In this document: one piece after another, positions 1 to 9,990 of the stretch
How positions within the stretch are numbered: position 1 is the stretch's first letter
Layout: the number at the start of each line of letters is the position of its first letter
Source of the DNA: Fuerstiella marisgermanici
Lineage (GTDB): Bacteria > Planctomycetota > Planctomycetia > Planctomycetales > Planctomycetaceae
NCBI RefSeq assembly: GCF_001983935.1
Contig: NZ_CP017641.1
Coordinates: 8,544,001 to 8,608,000, forward strand
DNA length: 64,000 nt
Direction: 5' to 3'
Made by a program: the position numbers and the translations under genes
The notes under the pieces: generated by a model
What the model was told of the DNA's origin: nothing
Seen by the model: the letters and a program-made list of their open reading frames with translations, nothing else
Database searches by the model: none

Positions 1-2334
1 CGCAGCCGCGATACTCGCCAGCAGCTTTATGTGACATTCACCAGCGAAGGCGGTGAAGTCGACATTACTCGCGACGTCGCCTACAGCGTCCATCCTGAAG
101 GTGTACTGCGAATCGATGAAACCGGCCTGGTCACTCCGATCGCCGACGGCGATGCCGTCATCAAAGCGACTCGCAACGACCAGTCCTGCGAAGTGAAAGT
201 CAATGTCACCGGGTTCACCACGCCTTTGCCCATTAACTTCGGCAACAAGGTCGTACCCGTGTTTAGTAAACTGGGCTGCAACGGCGGTGGCTGTCACGGC
301 AAGTCGGGTGGCCAGAACGGATTCCAGCTGTCGTTGCTGGGGTTTTACCCGGAAGACGATTACGAATTCCTTCGCAAAGAATCACGGGGCCGCCGAATCT
401 TCCCGGCCGCTCCAGAACGCAGCCTGCTGCTGACTAAAGCCACTGGCATGGCTCCTCACGGCGGCGGCAAACGCATGGGAACCGACAGCTACGAATACCG
501 AACGCTAGTGAGCTGGATCGAACAGGGCATGCCTTTCGGTGCCCCCGATGCACCGCACGTGACGGCGATTCAATGCTACCCTAAAGCTCGAGTCATGACG
601 CAGAGCACCAATCAACAAATCAGCGTCATCGCCACTTACAGTGACGGCACAACCGAGGACGTCACTCGAATGGCGTTGTACGAACCTAACGACACGGAAA
701 TGGCCGAATGCAGCGAGACGGGACTTGTCACAACGCTCGAATTGGCCGGTGAAGTCGCCATCATGGCTCGCTATCAGGGACAGGTCAGTACCTTCCGAGC
801 CACCATCCCTTTGGGTGCCGATACGTCTGAAATGCCCGAACCAGTCAACCTGGTCGACAACGCGGTCTTCGGAAAATTGAAGCTGCTGGGCATTCCCCCG
901 TCGAAAGTGGCTGACGATGCCACTTTCCTGCGACGAGTTTCGTTGGACGTCACCGGAACTCTGCCAAGTGACGCGAAAGTTCGTGAATTCCTGGCCAGTA
1001 CCGATCCGGCTAAGCGTGATAAGCTGATTGATGAACTCGTCGACAGCAGCGAGTACGCCGACCACTTCTCAAACAAGTGGAACTTTATTCTTCGCAACAA
1101 GAAGTCCAAAGGCGAAGACACGGCGGGCACGCACCTGTTCCATCAGTGGGTGTGGGACAGCATTTACGAGAACAAACCGTACGACCGATTCGTCCGCGAA
1201 ATCATCACCGCCAGCGGTGAGCCCCTGGTGAACCCGGCCGTGAACTGGTATCGCGAAGTCGATCAGGTCGAAGAGCAAGTGGAAGACACGGCTCAGCTGT
1301 TTTTGGGCATCCGCATTCAGTGTGCACGGTGCCATCACCACCCATTCGAAAAGTGGAGTCAGAACGATTACTACAGTCTGGCTGCGTTCTACAACCGAGT
1401 TGGTAAGAAGGCGATTCCCGGCGTCGCCGCAGGCTTCCGCGATCGCCAGATTTTCCACAACGAAGGCGTCGCCACTGCAAAGAATCCTCGTTCCGGCGCA
1501 GCCCTGAAGCCAGCCGGTTTGGGTTCTGCTCCGCTGGATATTCCAGCTGAAGCCGATCCTCGTGTTCAACTGGCGGATTGGATGAGCGACCCGAAGAATC
1601 CATTCTTCGCGAAGTCACTCGTGAACCGCTATTGGAAGCACTTCTTTAATCGAGGCATCGTCGAACCGGAAGACGATATGCGAGAAACCAACCCGCCGTC
1701 GAATCCGGAATTGCTGGATGGTCTGGCCGATCGTTTCATCGCGAGCGGTTTCGACCTGAAGGATCTGGTCCGCACAATTTGTCGGTCCAAGACTTATCAG
1801 TTGAGTTCGCTGCCGAACGAATACAATGCCAGCGACAAACAAAACTTCAGTCGCTATTACCCTCGTCGCCTCAGCGCCGAAGCTCTGTACGACGGGTTCC
1901 ACATGGTGACGATGACGTCAGAAAACTTCAGCGGCATGCCAGTCGGTACCAGAGCGATTCAGTTGGCGGACACGTCGACAGGGCCATATTTTCTGAAAGT
2001 GTTCGGCATGCCTCAGGGCGACACGGCCTGCGAGTGTGAACGAAGCCAGGACGCCAATCTCGCACAAAGTCTGCACCTGCTAAACAGTAAAGAAGTGCAG
2101 GACAAGATCTCCAAAAATGAAGCGCGAGCCGCCAAGCTGGCTGCAGAAACCACGCGTCCGCACACCGAACGAATGACCGAACTGTATCAGGTGGTCTTTG
2201 CCAGGAACCCACGACCGGACGAACTAGAGGTCGCAACCTCGTACATTGAGCGTCACAAAGATAACCCACGCATTGCGTACGAAGACATTCTTTGGGCGCT
2301 TATTAACACGAAAGAATTTCTGTTCAATCACTAA
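1..2334 (+). CDS. DUF1549/DUF1553 cytochrome-type secreted protein, 5'-truncated
   Basis: The reading frame is open from base 1, so the true start lies upstream; the GTG at 31 is internal. 777 residues are present. In order: a bacterial Ig-like (BIG_2) segment up to about base 210; a cytochrome-like region with a CX4CH motif (CNGGGCH, near 277-297); a second Ig-like stretch (about 560-820); a DUF1549-type region (about 840-1260); a CARCH heme motif at 1321-1335 followed by HHPFEKW; then a DUF1553-type region to the TAA. This architecture is the planctomycete-specific PSCyt/PSD family, usually exported and of unknown substrate, often linked to polysaccharide or sulfatase loci. The next two genes on the same strand are also large exported proteins. 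Family assignment is secure; function is not known. Confidence 0.9.
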   Translation, partial: RSRDTRQQLYVTFTSEGGEVDITRDVAYSVHPEGVLRIDETGLVTPIADGDAVIKATRNDQSCEVKVNVTGFTTPLPINFGNKVVPVFSKLGCNGGGCHGKSGGQNGFQLSLLGFYPEDDYEFLRKESRGRRIFPAAPERSLLLTKATGMAPHGGGKRMGTDSYEYRTLVSWIEQGMPFGAPDAPHVTAIQCYPKARVMTQSTNQQISVIATYSDGTTEDVTRMALYEPNDTEMAECSETGLVTTLELAGEVAIMARYQGQVSTFRATIPLGADTSEMPEPVNLVDNAVFGKLKLLGIPPSKVADDATFLRRVSLDVTGTLPSDAKVREFLASTDPAKRDKLIDELVDSSEYADHFSNKWNFILRNKKSKGEDTAGTHLFHQWVWDSIYENKPYDRFVREIITASGEPLVNPAVNWYREVDQVEEQVEDTAQLFLGIRIQCARCHHHPFEKWSQNDYYSLAAFYNRVGKKAIPGVAAGFRDRQIFHNEGVATAKNPRSGAALKPAGLGSAPLDIPAEADPRVQLADWMSDPKNPFFAKSLVNRYWKHFFNRGIVEPEDDMRETNPPSNPELLDGLADRFIASGFDLKDLVRTICRSKTYQLSSLPNEYNASDKQNFSRYYPRRLSAEALYDGFHMVTMTSENFSGMPVGTRAIQLADTSTGPYFLKVFGMPQGDTACECERSQDANLAQSLHLLNSKEVQDKISKNEARAAKLAAETTRPHTERMTELYQVVFARNPRPDELEVATSYIERHKDNPRIAYEDILWALINTKEFLFNH

Positions 2335-2353
2335 TCGTACCGTTGCACGAAAT

Positions 2354-2377
2354 CGCTTGGCTCGTCTGAGCCAAGCG
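2354..2377 (+). terminator. Stem-loop 20 bp after the DUF1553 gene
   Basis: A perfect 9-bp stem (CGCTTGGCT / AGCCAAGCG) with a 6-nt loop lies 20 bp past the TAA. No T-run follows, so it may act as an RNA 3'-end stabiliser or a weak terminator between this gene and the PPC protein. Confidence 0.4.
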
Positions 2378-2535
2378 CGTGCGCGCCTGAGTTCCCGCCC
2401 CACCTCGCCATCCCTGGCTCCCACCGATTCCAGCCCCACTCGCTGAACGCTGCCGTTCACGCTTGCCAAACAACACCATTCAGATTTCACTTACCACCAA
2501 GTCGATTACGTTCGACTCTGGAGTGTCAGGCTACC

Positions 2536-5500
2536 ATGAAATACGTCGCCCTTGCCCTGCTTCTGACTGCCACTGCCCACGCACAACTGCCGCAAATTCG
2601 CATTACCAGCGTCTTTCCGGCGGGAGCTCAACGCGGCACGACTACCGACGTCACTGTCACGGCGGGCACTGACCTCGACGAAGCCAGCGAGCTGGTTTTC
2701 AACCATCCCGGTCTCAAGGCCACTGCCAAGCTCGACGGCAACGGCAATCCGATTGCGAATCAGTTTACTGTTTCGGTTGGTTCGGCCATTGAACCCGGCC
2801 TGTACGATGTGCGAACTCGTGGCCTGTTTGGCATTAGCAACCCGCGCATCTTTCGAGTCGACACGCTGCCTGAAGTTCAGGAAAAGGAACCCAACAACGC
2901 GGATGCGCAGGCTCAGGAAATCGCGATCAACACCATCGTTAACGCGCGATCCAACGGCGCAGCCGATGTTGACGTGTTTAAGGTCAGTGCCAAAGCGGGG
3001 CAAACGATCGTGATTCGTTCCGAAGCCGCCGTGCTGGATTCGCTGATGCAGCCAGTGCTGGAACTGTTTGATGACGAAGGCAACCGCGTTGCTCATTCAC
3101 GGCGTCGCAAACAGCAGGATGCCGTGATCGTGCACACCAGCGCCAAAGACCAATCCCTGCTGCTGAAGATCCACGACACCGTCTACGGCGGCAGCAATGA
3201 TTATGGTTATCGGATCAGCATTGATACTCGTCCTCTGGTCGACTTCGTTCAACCGCAGATTGTGCAGGCCGCGGCAGACGTGAACGTAACCGTATTCGGA
3301 CGTCACATTCCCGACGGACAGCCGACGGAACTGACATTGGACGGAGCCCCGCTGCTGAAGAAGGAAGTTACCATCAAAACGCTTGATGCGAAACAACGCG
3401 GCGTCGGCACTGATTCTTCGGCGACAAGTATCGACAGCGTCCTCTGGTCCGGCATCGACGGGAACCTGGTACCTCTGGCTGTCCGTTCCGAAGCTGTGGC
3501 GACGATCATCGAAGCAGAAGTCGCTGAGGGGGCACAGTCCGTTTCGCTTCCGACTGCTATCGCGGGCAGCTTTGCTGCGGAGCTGGATGAAGACGCATAC
3601 CGCTTTGAGGCGAAAAAAGGCGAACAGTGGCAGATCGACGTCCTGGCTCACCGCTTGGGAAACAACTCCGATCCACTGCTGGTTGTCGAACAAATCACCG
3701 TCGCCGAAGATAAGACCGAAACAGCCAAACGCCTGGCTCGGGAAGAAGACAACAAGCAGAATCCGGGCGGGGCCAACTTGCCGACGTTAACCAGCGATCC
3801 GTCGTTTCTACTGACCGCTCCGGAAGACGGACTTTACCAGGTGCGAATCAGAGATCGCTACGCCGCATCGCGAGGCAACCCGGCGCTGACGTACACAGTT
3901 TCGATTACCAAACCAACACCCGACTTTGAAGTGGTCGTATTCGAATCGCTTCCGTCTGCCGATGGCAAAGCTCCGCCAACCACCGGAGCCATCAGTCTTC
4001 GCAAAGGGGGCACGTACGAAGTTCCGGTTTATGCGTATCGAAGCGGCGGCCACAATGCAGACATCACGTTGCAAGTGGAAGGACTACCAGAAGGAATCAC
4101 AGCGGCTCCCGCGAAAATCTCGGCCGGCCAGTCCTCCACGATGCTGGTGTTCACGGCTGCTGCGGCGGTGGGAGAAATCTTCGCTCCTGTAAAAATCGTC
4201 GGTACGTCGACCGGCGCTGAAAAAACAATCGAGCATACTGCGAAGATCACGACACTTGTCCACGTCGGAGCGAACGGGCTTCCTCGAACTGCTCGCGTTA
4301 CCGGATCGCTGCTGGTCAGCGTAATGAAGGACGAAGAGCCATTCACAATCGAACCGGCGATCGCCGAAGCCACGGTGACTCAGGACCAGCAACTGCTGAT
4401 TCCTGTCAAGGTAACTCGCCGAGCCGGTTTTGATGCGAAGGTTGACATCGCGTTCGTCGGCCAGCCGGGCAACGTCGACGTGCCAAAGCTCGCCATCGAA
4501 AAGGGCCAGGATTCAGCTGTGGCACGTTTCTTCTTCAAAGAAAACGCGGGCGTCGGTCCTGCCACGCTGCTGATGTATGCGACCGCCGCTGTACCGTACA
4601 GCCGCAATCCCTGGCAGCTGGAACGAGCCAAAGCCGACGTCGCTGCGGCTACTGAAAAACTGGCTGCCGAACAGAAGTCACTTGATGCATCGAAAGCCGC
4701 CGTCACGGCAGGTCAGGCAAAGGTGACCGAATTGGCCGCCATGCTTAAGACCTATGACACAGACTTGAAAGCGGTTCAGGCCGAACAAGCGAAAGTGCAG
4801 ACCGAGCTGAAAACTGCCATCGCTGGCAAAGCCGAGGCCTCAAAGCAGCTACTGGCGTTGCAGGTGCAGCTGAACAAAGCGGCGGCCAACACCAACCCGG
4901 AAAACGAAGACCTGGATGCAGCCATCAAAGCTGTGCAGGACGCCACGTTGGCACTCACCGAAGCATCGAAACCAGTGGTCGCTCTGGTTGAAAAGATCAA
5001 CGGCATCAATGCTCAGATTGCAGAGAAAACCAAGCTGGTCGATGCCAAAACGAAGCAAATCGCCGACGCCAACGCTGCCATGAAAACTCATCAGGATGCC
5101 GTTGCCAAAGCCACCGCGGCGGTCACGGCTGCCGAAGCCGCGTTAAAGGTTCACACGGCCGCAAAGGCGGCGGCCGATGCGGCAGCTAAGAAGGCAGAAG
5201 CTGCCGCCAAACCGAAGAATTTGAATGCACGGACCATTGCCACGCCGGTACAATTGCATGTGAATACGACTCCCGGAAAACTGGCAGCGGCCGTGCCGGG
5301 TGGTGGAGCGATCAAGAAGGGAGCGTCCATCGATGTGAAAGTCACTTTGACCAGAAAGAATAATTTCGCTGGTCCCGTCAAAGTGGCTTTGGCTTTGCCT
5401 GACGGTGTCACTTCTGTCGCGTCAACGACTGCCGAAATTCCGGCCGATCAGGCTGAAGCCACGATCAAGTTGACAGCCGCTGGCGACGCAACGCCTGCCG

Positions 5501-5592
5501 ATATTGCCAACGCCGTCATCCGGGCCACGGCGGAATTCAACGGGCACGTCGCAAACTTTGACGTACCAGTGGCGTTGAAGGTGACGGAGTAG
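2536..5592 (+). CDS. Secreted PPC-domain / coiled-coil protein
   Basis: 1018 residues with a clear Sec signal peptide (MKYVALALLLTATAHA). The first part is beta-rich. A pre-peptidase C-terminal (PPC) domain lies at about residues 116-235, starting at EKEPNN, and a second PPC-like unit at about 335-460. Residues about 695-893 are an Ala/Lys/Glu/Gln-rich heptad region, a long coiled coil. The C-terminal 110 residues look like an Ig-like beta domain. Upstream lies a DUF1549/DUF1553 protein; downstream, 133 bp away, a cytochrome c/WD40 protein that has its own Ala/Lys/Glu coiled coil. This sequence of three is common in planctomycetes. A structural or partner-binding role in the periplasm is inferred; no enzymatic motif was seen. 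Confidence 0.85.
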   Translation: MKYVALALLLTATAHAQLPQIRITSVFPAGAQRGTTTDVTVTAGTDLDEASELVFNHPGLKATAKLDGNGNPIANQFTVSVGSAIEPGLYDVRTRGLFGISNPRIFRVDTLPEVQEKEPNNADAQAQEIAINTIVNARSNGAADVDVFKVSAKAGQTIVIRSEAAVLDSLMQPVLELFDDEGNRVAHSRRRKQQDAVIVHTSAKDQSLLLKIHDTVYGGSNDYGYRISIDTRPLVDFVQPQIVQAAADVNVTVFGRHIPDGQPTELTLDGAPLLKKEVTIKTLDAKQRGVGTDSSATSIDSVLWSGIDGNLVPLAVRSEAVATIIEAEVAEGAQSVSLPTAIAGSFAAELDEDAYRFEAKKGEQWQIDVLAHRLGNNSDPLLVVEQITVAEDKTETAKRLAREEDNKQNPGGANLPTLTSDPSFLLTAPEDGLYQVRIRDRYAASRGNPALTYTVSITKPTPDFEVVVFESLPSADGKAPPTTGAISLRKGGTYEVPVYAYRSGGHNADITLQVEGLPEGITAAPAKISAGQSSTMLVFTAAAAVGEIFAPVKIVGTSTGAEKTIEHTAKITTLVHVGANGLPRTARVTGSLLVSVMKDEEPFTIEPAIAEATVTQDQQLLIPVKVTRRAGFDAKVDIAFVGQPGNVDVPKLAIEKGQDSAVARFFFKENAGVGPATLLMYATAAVPYSRNPWQLERAKADVAAATEKLAAEQKSLDASKAAVTAGQAKVTELAAMLKTYDTDLKAVQAEQAKVQTELKTAIAGKAEASKQLLALQVQLNKAAANTNPENEDLDAAIKAVQDATLALTEASKPVVALVEKINGINAQIAEKTKLVDAKTKQIADANAAMKTHQDAVAKATAAVTAAEAALKVHTAAKAAADAAAKKAEAAAKPKNLNARTIATPVQLHVNTTPGKLAAAVPGGGAIKKGASIDVKVTLTRKNNFAGPVKVALALPDGVTSVASTTAEIPADQAEATIKLTAAGDATPADIANAVIRATAEFNGHVANFDVPVALKVTE

Positions 5593-5725
5593 CACGTCCG
5601 GCATAGCTCTTGTCGCGAAAAGCCGCGAAGCGAAAACAGTACGTAGCCCGTGCATCGGCCCGGGGAATTGACCCAGACAAATCGTCCCGCCCCAGTGGGG
5701 TGTTATCAAACTGCGGAACAGGTTC

Positions 5726-8632
5726 ATGAACTCAGATAATACAGCCCGCAAACTTGACTCCTCCGTCGCCAACTTCGGGCTTCGGTTTGGTGTTGCCAGC
5801 AGGTCCGCCGTGCCCCGCTCGGCGACGAACTGGCGCCAGTTTGTCGCGGTCGCCTTTGCGGTTTCCGCAGTGTTCAGTTTGCAGGCAACCTCCCGGGCGG
5901 ACGAAGAAAAACCGATCACCCCGGCCGAAGTAAAACTCGGCCGGCCTGTGGATTTTGCCAAAGACATTGCCCCGATTCTCCAGGCCAACTGTGTCGCCTG
6001 TCATAACAAGGGGAAGACCGAAGGCGATCTGAATCTTGAAGGCACGGAGACTATTCTTAAGGGCAGCTCGTCCGGAGAAATTGTCGTGCCCGGCAAGCCT
6101 GACGAAAGTTACCTGTACAACGTGGCGGCTCGGAAGGAAGAAAGCTTCATGCCGCCGTACCCGAACCAGGTGCAGGCGAAGAAACTGACGCCGGAACAGC
6201 TTGGCCTTCTACGGCAGTGGATCATCGAAGGAGCGAAAGCTGGCGAATCTGCGACGTCCGCCGCCAACATGCAGTGGCAGCCAATCAACAACGACCTTAC
6301 CGCCATCTACGCAGTCGATACCGATCCATTCGGACGATTTGTTGCTGCTGGTCGAGCTGGCACGGTCAGCATTTATGATCTGCTGGTCAAGGACAATGTC
6401 ACGTCGCTGGTTGACCCGGCGTTGGTGGAGAAGAAGTCTCCATCTCAAATGGCTCATTTGGATTACGTGCATTCAATGGCCTTTCATCCGAACGGTCAGA
6501 TGCTGGCCACGTCTGGATTCCAGGTCGTCAAACTGTGGGAGCGAGACACTTCGGATGTAACCGTTCAGGTCGCTTTGCCGAGCACCACGTCAGCAATGGT
6601 AACCAGTTCCGATGGAACTCTGGCGGCTGTACAGCAGGCTGACGGCGTGATCCGAGTCATCGATCTGGCTACTAATCAAGTCGTCAACGAACTTTCCGGC
6701 CATGCGGCTGACACGGCAACGTTGCTTGGTATTCACGGCCCTGAGCAGCAGTGGGTTTCAGTCGCCATCGCCGACACCGTTAAGCTGCTGAATCGCAGCG
6801 ACAACGCCATCGCCGCTGCCAGCGAACCACTCGGTAGCAAGGCCGTCGATGCCGCTTTCATCGCTGCAGGCAACAAGCTGGTTGTGTTGCAGGAGGACGG
6901 CAGTCTGCGCCCGCTGGCCTTAGACGCAGAAAAGAAAACTTTGGCAGCTGCCGAGCCACTGAAGTCGGACAAAGGGGCCATCAAGCAACTGCGACTGGCT
7001 GAACCGATGCTCATGTGTCGCGTCGAAGGCAACGCCGTTGAGCTTCGTAAAACTGACACGTTGCAGCCAGCAGTTATCATTCAGTCCGGCACACCGAACG
7101 TGTCGTCAGCGATTTCTCCGAACGCAGAACGAGTTGCTACCGTCAGTCCTGACGGCGTCGCTGAGTTATGGAATGCGAAAGACGGAAAGCTGCTGGCCAC
7201 TCTCAACACCGATTTGTCTGCTCAACGCACACTGGCCGCTCGCACAGCAGACAAAGCTGTCCGTGACGCTCGAGTGGCCGTTGTCAAAGGCCAGGTCACA
7301 GAAGATGAAAAGCGAGTCACTGAGCAGAAGGAATCTCTGAAGAAGGCCGAAGAGGAGATTAAAAAGACGACCGAAGCAGTCGCTGAACCAAAGAAGAAAC
7401 TGGACGAAGCCGTTGCTAAAACAGCGGAAGCCAGGAAGGCATTGGAAGCCAAGAAGGACGACGAGGCTTTGAAGAAGGCTTTGGAAGCCGCCGAGAAAGC
7501 AGAAACGGCGGCAAAGGAAGCGTTGGCGAAGGCGGAAGGCGATGTCGAATCTGCGACAAAGAGCAAGACGCTGTCCGAGCAGGCCATCAAACGAGCTGAA
7601 GCGAAGGTCGCGGAACGTAAAACGCTGCTGGTCGCTGGTGAGGCCGAAGCCAAGGCAGCAACCGACGCTCACGCCGCTGCCACAGAGGAAGCTAAGAAAA
7701 CTGTGGCGTCCCAGTTGGTTGCATTTGTTGCTAACGAACTGGTAGCCACCGTGGACAGTTCAGGGACGACTCGCCTGTGGAATGCAGCAGACGGTGCCGC
7801 CACCGATCTGTTGTCGGGAAGTCTGCCTGAAGCCGCTCAACCTGTGAATGTTGCCGGTGCGGCCAAAGCACTCGTCATGCAGCAGGCGGACGGAAAAGTC
7901 GCTCGCATCAATGCGTTTCCACAATGGAAGCTGGCGAAGGTTTTGGGGCCACAGGGGGACGGCAAGCCGTCTGCCTTTGTCGATCGAGTACTCACGCTTG
8001 CCTTTTCGCCAGACGGAGCGTTGCTAGCCGCTGGCGGTGGCGAAGCGTCTCGCAGCGGCGAACTGACTCTTTGGAATGTTGCCGACGGCAAGCTGGTCCG
8101 TACCTTCGAAGACGCTCACAGCGACACAGTTTACGGTTTAGACTTCAGTGCCGACGGGAAGTATCTGGCGTCTGCAGCAGCTGACAAGTTCGTAAAGGTC
8201 TTTGACATCGCGTCGGGCGAACACGTTCGCAGCTATGAAGGCCACACGCATCACGTGATGGATGTCAGTTGGAAAGGCGACGGCACAACGCTGGCCAGCG
8301 CCGGTGCCGACAATGCCATCAAAGTCTGGAACGCGGAAACCGGTGAGCAGACTCGCACGATCACCACTTATTCCAAGCCGGTGACGTCGCTTGATTTCAT
8401 CGGCATGGAAGACGAATTCATCAGTTGCAGCGGTGACAAGCGAGTGTTCCGTCATCGAGCAGCCAATGGTGGTGCCGTTCGAGAGTTCAAGGGGTGCCCG
8501 GACTACGTTTACTGTTCGGCCACCACGGCTGATGGTTCTTTGGTGGCTGCCGGGTGCGAAGACGGTATCCTGAGAGTTTGGAACGGGAAAGACGGGAAGG
8601 AGCTTGCGACGTTTGCTCCTGCTACGAAGTAG
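5726..8632 (+). CDS. Cytochrome c / WD40-repeat protein with central coiled coil
   Basis: 968 residues. Long N-terminal region with a hydrophobic stretch ending near SLQATSRADE (about residue 60), consistent with a signal peptide. A planctomycete-type cytochrome c domain follows with CVACH at residues 89-93 and the distal MPPYP methionine segment. WD40-like blades follow (for example VVKLWERD, VAELWNAKDG). A highly charged coiled coil at about residues 500-650 interrupts the propeller, and further blades run to the end (TTRLWNAADG, FVKVFDIASG, AIKVWNAETG, ILRVWNGKDG). This matches the planctomycete PSC-WD40 family. It is probably exported and electron-transferring or scaffold-like. The downstream aminotransferase is unrelated in function. 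Confidence 0.88.
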   Translation: MNSDNTARKLDSSVANFGLRFGVASRSAVPRSATNWRQFVAVAFAVSAVFSLQATSRADEEKPITPAEVKLGRPVDFAKDIAPILQANCVACHNKGKTEGDLNLEGTETILKGSSSGEIVVPGKPDESYLYNVAARKEESFMPPYPNQVQAKKLTPEQLGLLRQWIIEGAKAGESATSAANMQWQPINNDLTAIYAVDTDPFGRFVAAGRAGTVSIYDLLVKDNVTSLVDPALVEKKSPSQMAHLDYVHSMAFHPNGQMLATSGFQVVKLWERDTSDVTVQVALPSTTSAMVTSSDGTLAAVQQADGVIRVIDLATNQVVNELSGHAADTATLLGIHGPEQQWVSVAIADTVKLLNRSDNAIAAASEPLGSKAVDAAFIAAGNKLVVLQEDGSLRPLALDAEKKTLAAAEPLKSDKGAIKQLRLAEPMLMCRVEGNAVELRKTDTLQPAVIIQSGTPNVSSAISPNAERVATVSPDGVAELWNAKDGKLLATLNTDLSAQRTLAARTADKAVRDARVAVVKGQVTEDEKRVTEQKESLKKAEEEIKKTTEAVAEPKKKLDEAVAKTAEARKALEAKKDDEALKKALEAAEKAETAAKEALAKAEGDVESATKSKTLSEQAIKRAEAKVAERKTLLVAGEAEAKAATDAHAAATEEAKKTVASQLVAFVANELVATVDSSGTTRLWNAADGAATDLLSGSLPEAAQPVNVAGAAKALVMQQADGKVARINAFPQWKLAKVLGPQGDGKPSAFVDRVLTLAFSPDGALLAAGGGEASRSGELTLWNVADGKLVRTFEDAHSDTVYGLDFSADGKYLASAAADKFVKVFDIASGEHVRSYEGHTHHVMDVSWKGDGTTLASAGADNAIKVWNAETGEQTRTITTYSKPVTSLDFIGMEDEFISCSGDKRVFRHRAANGGAVREFKGCPDYVYCSATTADGSLVAAGCEDGILRVWNGKDGKELATFAPATK

Positions 8633-8644
8633 CATATGCTGCGT

Positions 8645-8663
8645 GGCGTATATGTCTTACGCC
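8645..8663. other. Small stem-loop between WD40 gene and aminotransferase
   Basis: GGCGTA and TACGCC can pair around a 7-nt loop in the 56-bp gap. There is no T-run, so its role is uncertain. Confidence 0.25.
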
Positions 8664-8688
8664 ATCGTCCTGAATTTCAACTGTGCCC

Positions 8689-9954
8689 ATGACTGCCACG
8701 TTCAGTAGCTTTGCCAAGTCACTCACCGCTGAATCTGCGTTCACCGTGCTCGCGATCGCCAAGCAATTGAAGGCACGCGGGAAAGATGTGGTGGAACTGG
8801 AGATTGGCGACAGCCCCTTCAACAGTCCTCAGCCCGCCATCGCGGCCGGGTTGCAGGCGATTGAAGACAATGTGTCGCACTACTGTCCGTCGCCCGGCCT
8901 TCCGGAATTCCGCAAGGCTGCGGCAAAGTTTGTGAACGACGAATTTGGTATTCCGGCAGAGATGGAGAACATCGCTGTCGGTCCGGGGGCCAAAATCTTC
9001 GAACAGTTTTTCTGCGAAGCCTTCCTACAACCTGATGACGGCGTCCTGGTCTTCAGTCCTCACTTTCCTACCTACCCGCCGAATATCTATCGGCGAGGGG
9101 CAAGGATGGTGCTCAAGCCGCTGACTCAGGCCAATCAGTTTCGCCCGCAGCTGACAGACATCGAAGACTTTTTGAATAACGATCCGTCGCCAAAAGCCAT
9201 CTTTCTGAACTCACCGCACAATCCCACTGGTGGTGTAACAACCGAAGACGACCTCAAGGCGATCGCGGACTTGATTCGCGGAAAAGACATCGCGGTCCTC
9301 AGCGACGAACCGTATTGCCACATGGTGTGGAATGGACGCCATCATTCGCTGGCTGCTCAGCCGGGCATGCTGGATCAATGTGTGGCGGCGTACACTTTCA
9401 GTAAGTCGTACAGCATGAGCGGCTGGAGGCTGGGCTTCTGCGTATCGTCGCCGGAAATCATCAAGTCTATAAGCCTGATGATTAACACTTCGGTGTCCTG
9501 CACGCCGCCGCTGGTCCAGCTGGCTGGAAAAGCGGCTTTGGAAAATGCTGCTACTGAACGTGACGACGTAATGAAGAAGTTCCACGCCAAGGTGGAACTA
9601 CTCACCAACGGTCTGAACAAACTTGAAGGCTTTCGGACGCTGGAACCGACCGGTACTTTTTACGTGTTCACCGACGTCGCCGGCCTGTGCAATCGATTGG
9701 GGCTCACCAGTCACGGACTGGCTCTGTACCTGCTGGAAGGCGCAGACGATAATTTTGGCATCGCGTGTCTTGGTGGCGAATGCTTCGGTGATGCAGGGGC
9801 TGGTTTCCTGAGATTTAGCTGCGCTGAACCCGATGACCGAATTCAGCAGGCACTCGATTTCATACCGCAGGCCGTCAGCCAGGGCGATCGCATCGAAGCC
9901 TGGCTAAAGCAGAATGAGTCTTACCGCCTGAAGCAGCCTTATCCCGTGACGTAG
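8689..9954 (+). CDS. PLP-dependent class I/II aminotransferase
   Basis: 421 residues from the ATG; a GTG two codons earlier (8683) is an alternative start. Fold-type I aminotransferase signatures are in order: N-P-T-G-G near residue 178, the D-E-P-Y segment near 206, and the PLP-lysine motif SKSYSMSGWRLGF with Lys at about 239. It transfers an amino group between an amino acid and a keto acid using pyridoxal phosphate, presumably in the cytoplasm. The family resembles aspartate/tyrosine-type aminotransferases, but substrate cannot be read from sequence. It stands alone between the WD40 gene and the convergent glgB. Confidence 0.9.
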   Translation: MTATFSSFAKSLTAESAFTVLAIAKQLKARGKDVVELEIGDSPFNSPQPAIAAGLQAIEDNVSHYCPSPGLPEFRKAAAKFVNDEFGIPAEMENIAVGPGAKIFEQFFCEAFLQPDDGVLVFSPHFPTYPPNIYRRGARMVLKPLTQANQFRPQLTDIEDFLNNDPSPKAIFLNSPHNPTGGVTTEDDLKAIADLIRGKDIAVLSDEPYCHMVWNGRHHSLAAQPGMLDQCVAAYTFSKSYSMSGWRLGFCVSSPEIIKSISLMINTSVSCTPPLVQLAGKAALENAATERDDVMKKFHAKVELLTNGLNKLEGFRTLEPTGTFYVFTDVAGLCNRLGLTSHGLALYLLEGADDNFGIACLGGECFGDAGAGFLRFSCAEPDDRIQQALDFIPQAVSQGDRIEAWLKQNESYRLKQPYPVT

Positions 9955-9990
9955 GTTGGCATCAATCGTCCGGCAGAAATGCGGGACCGC

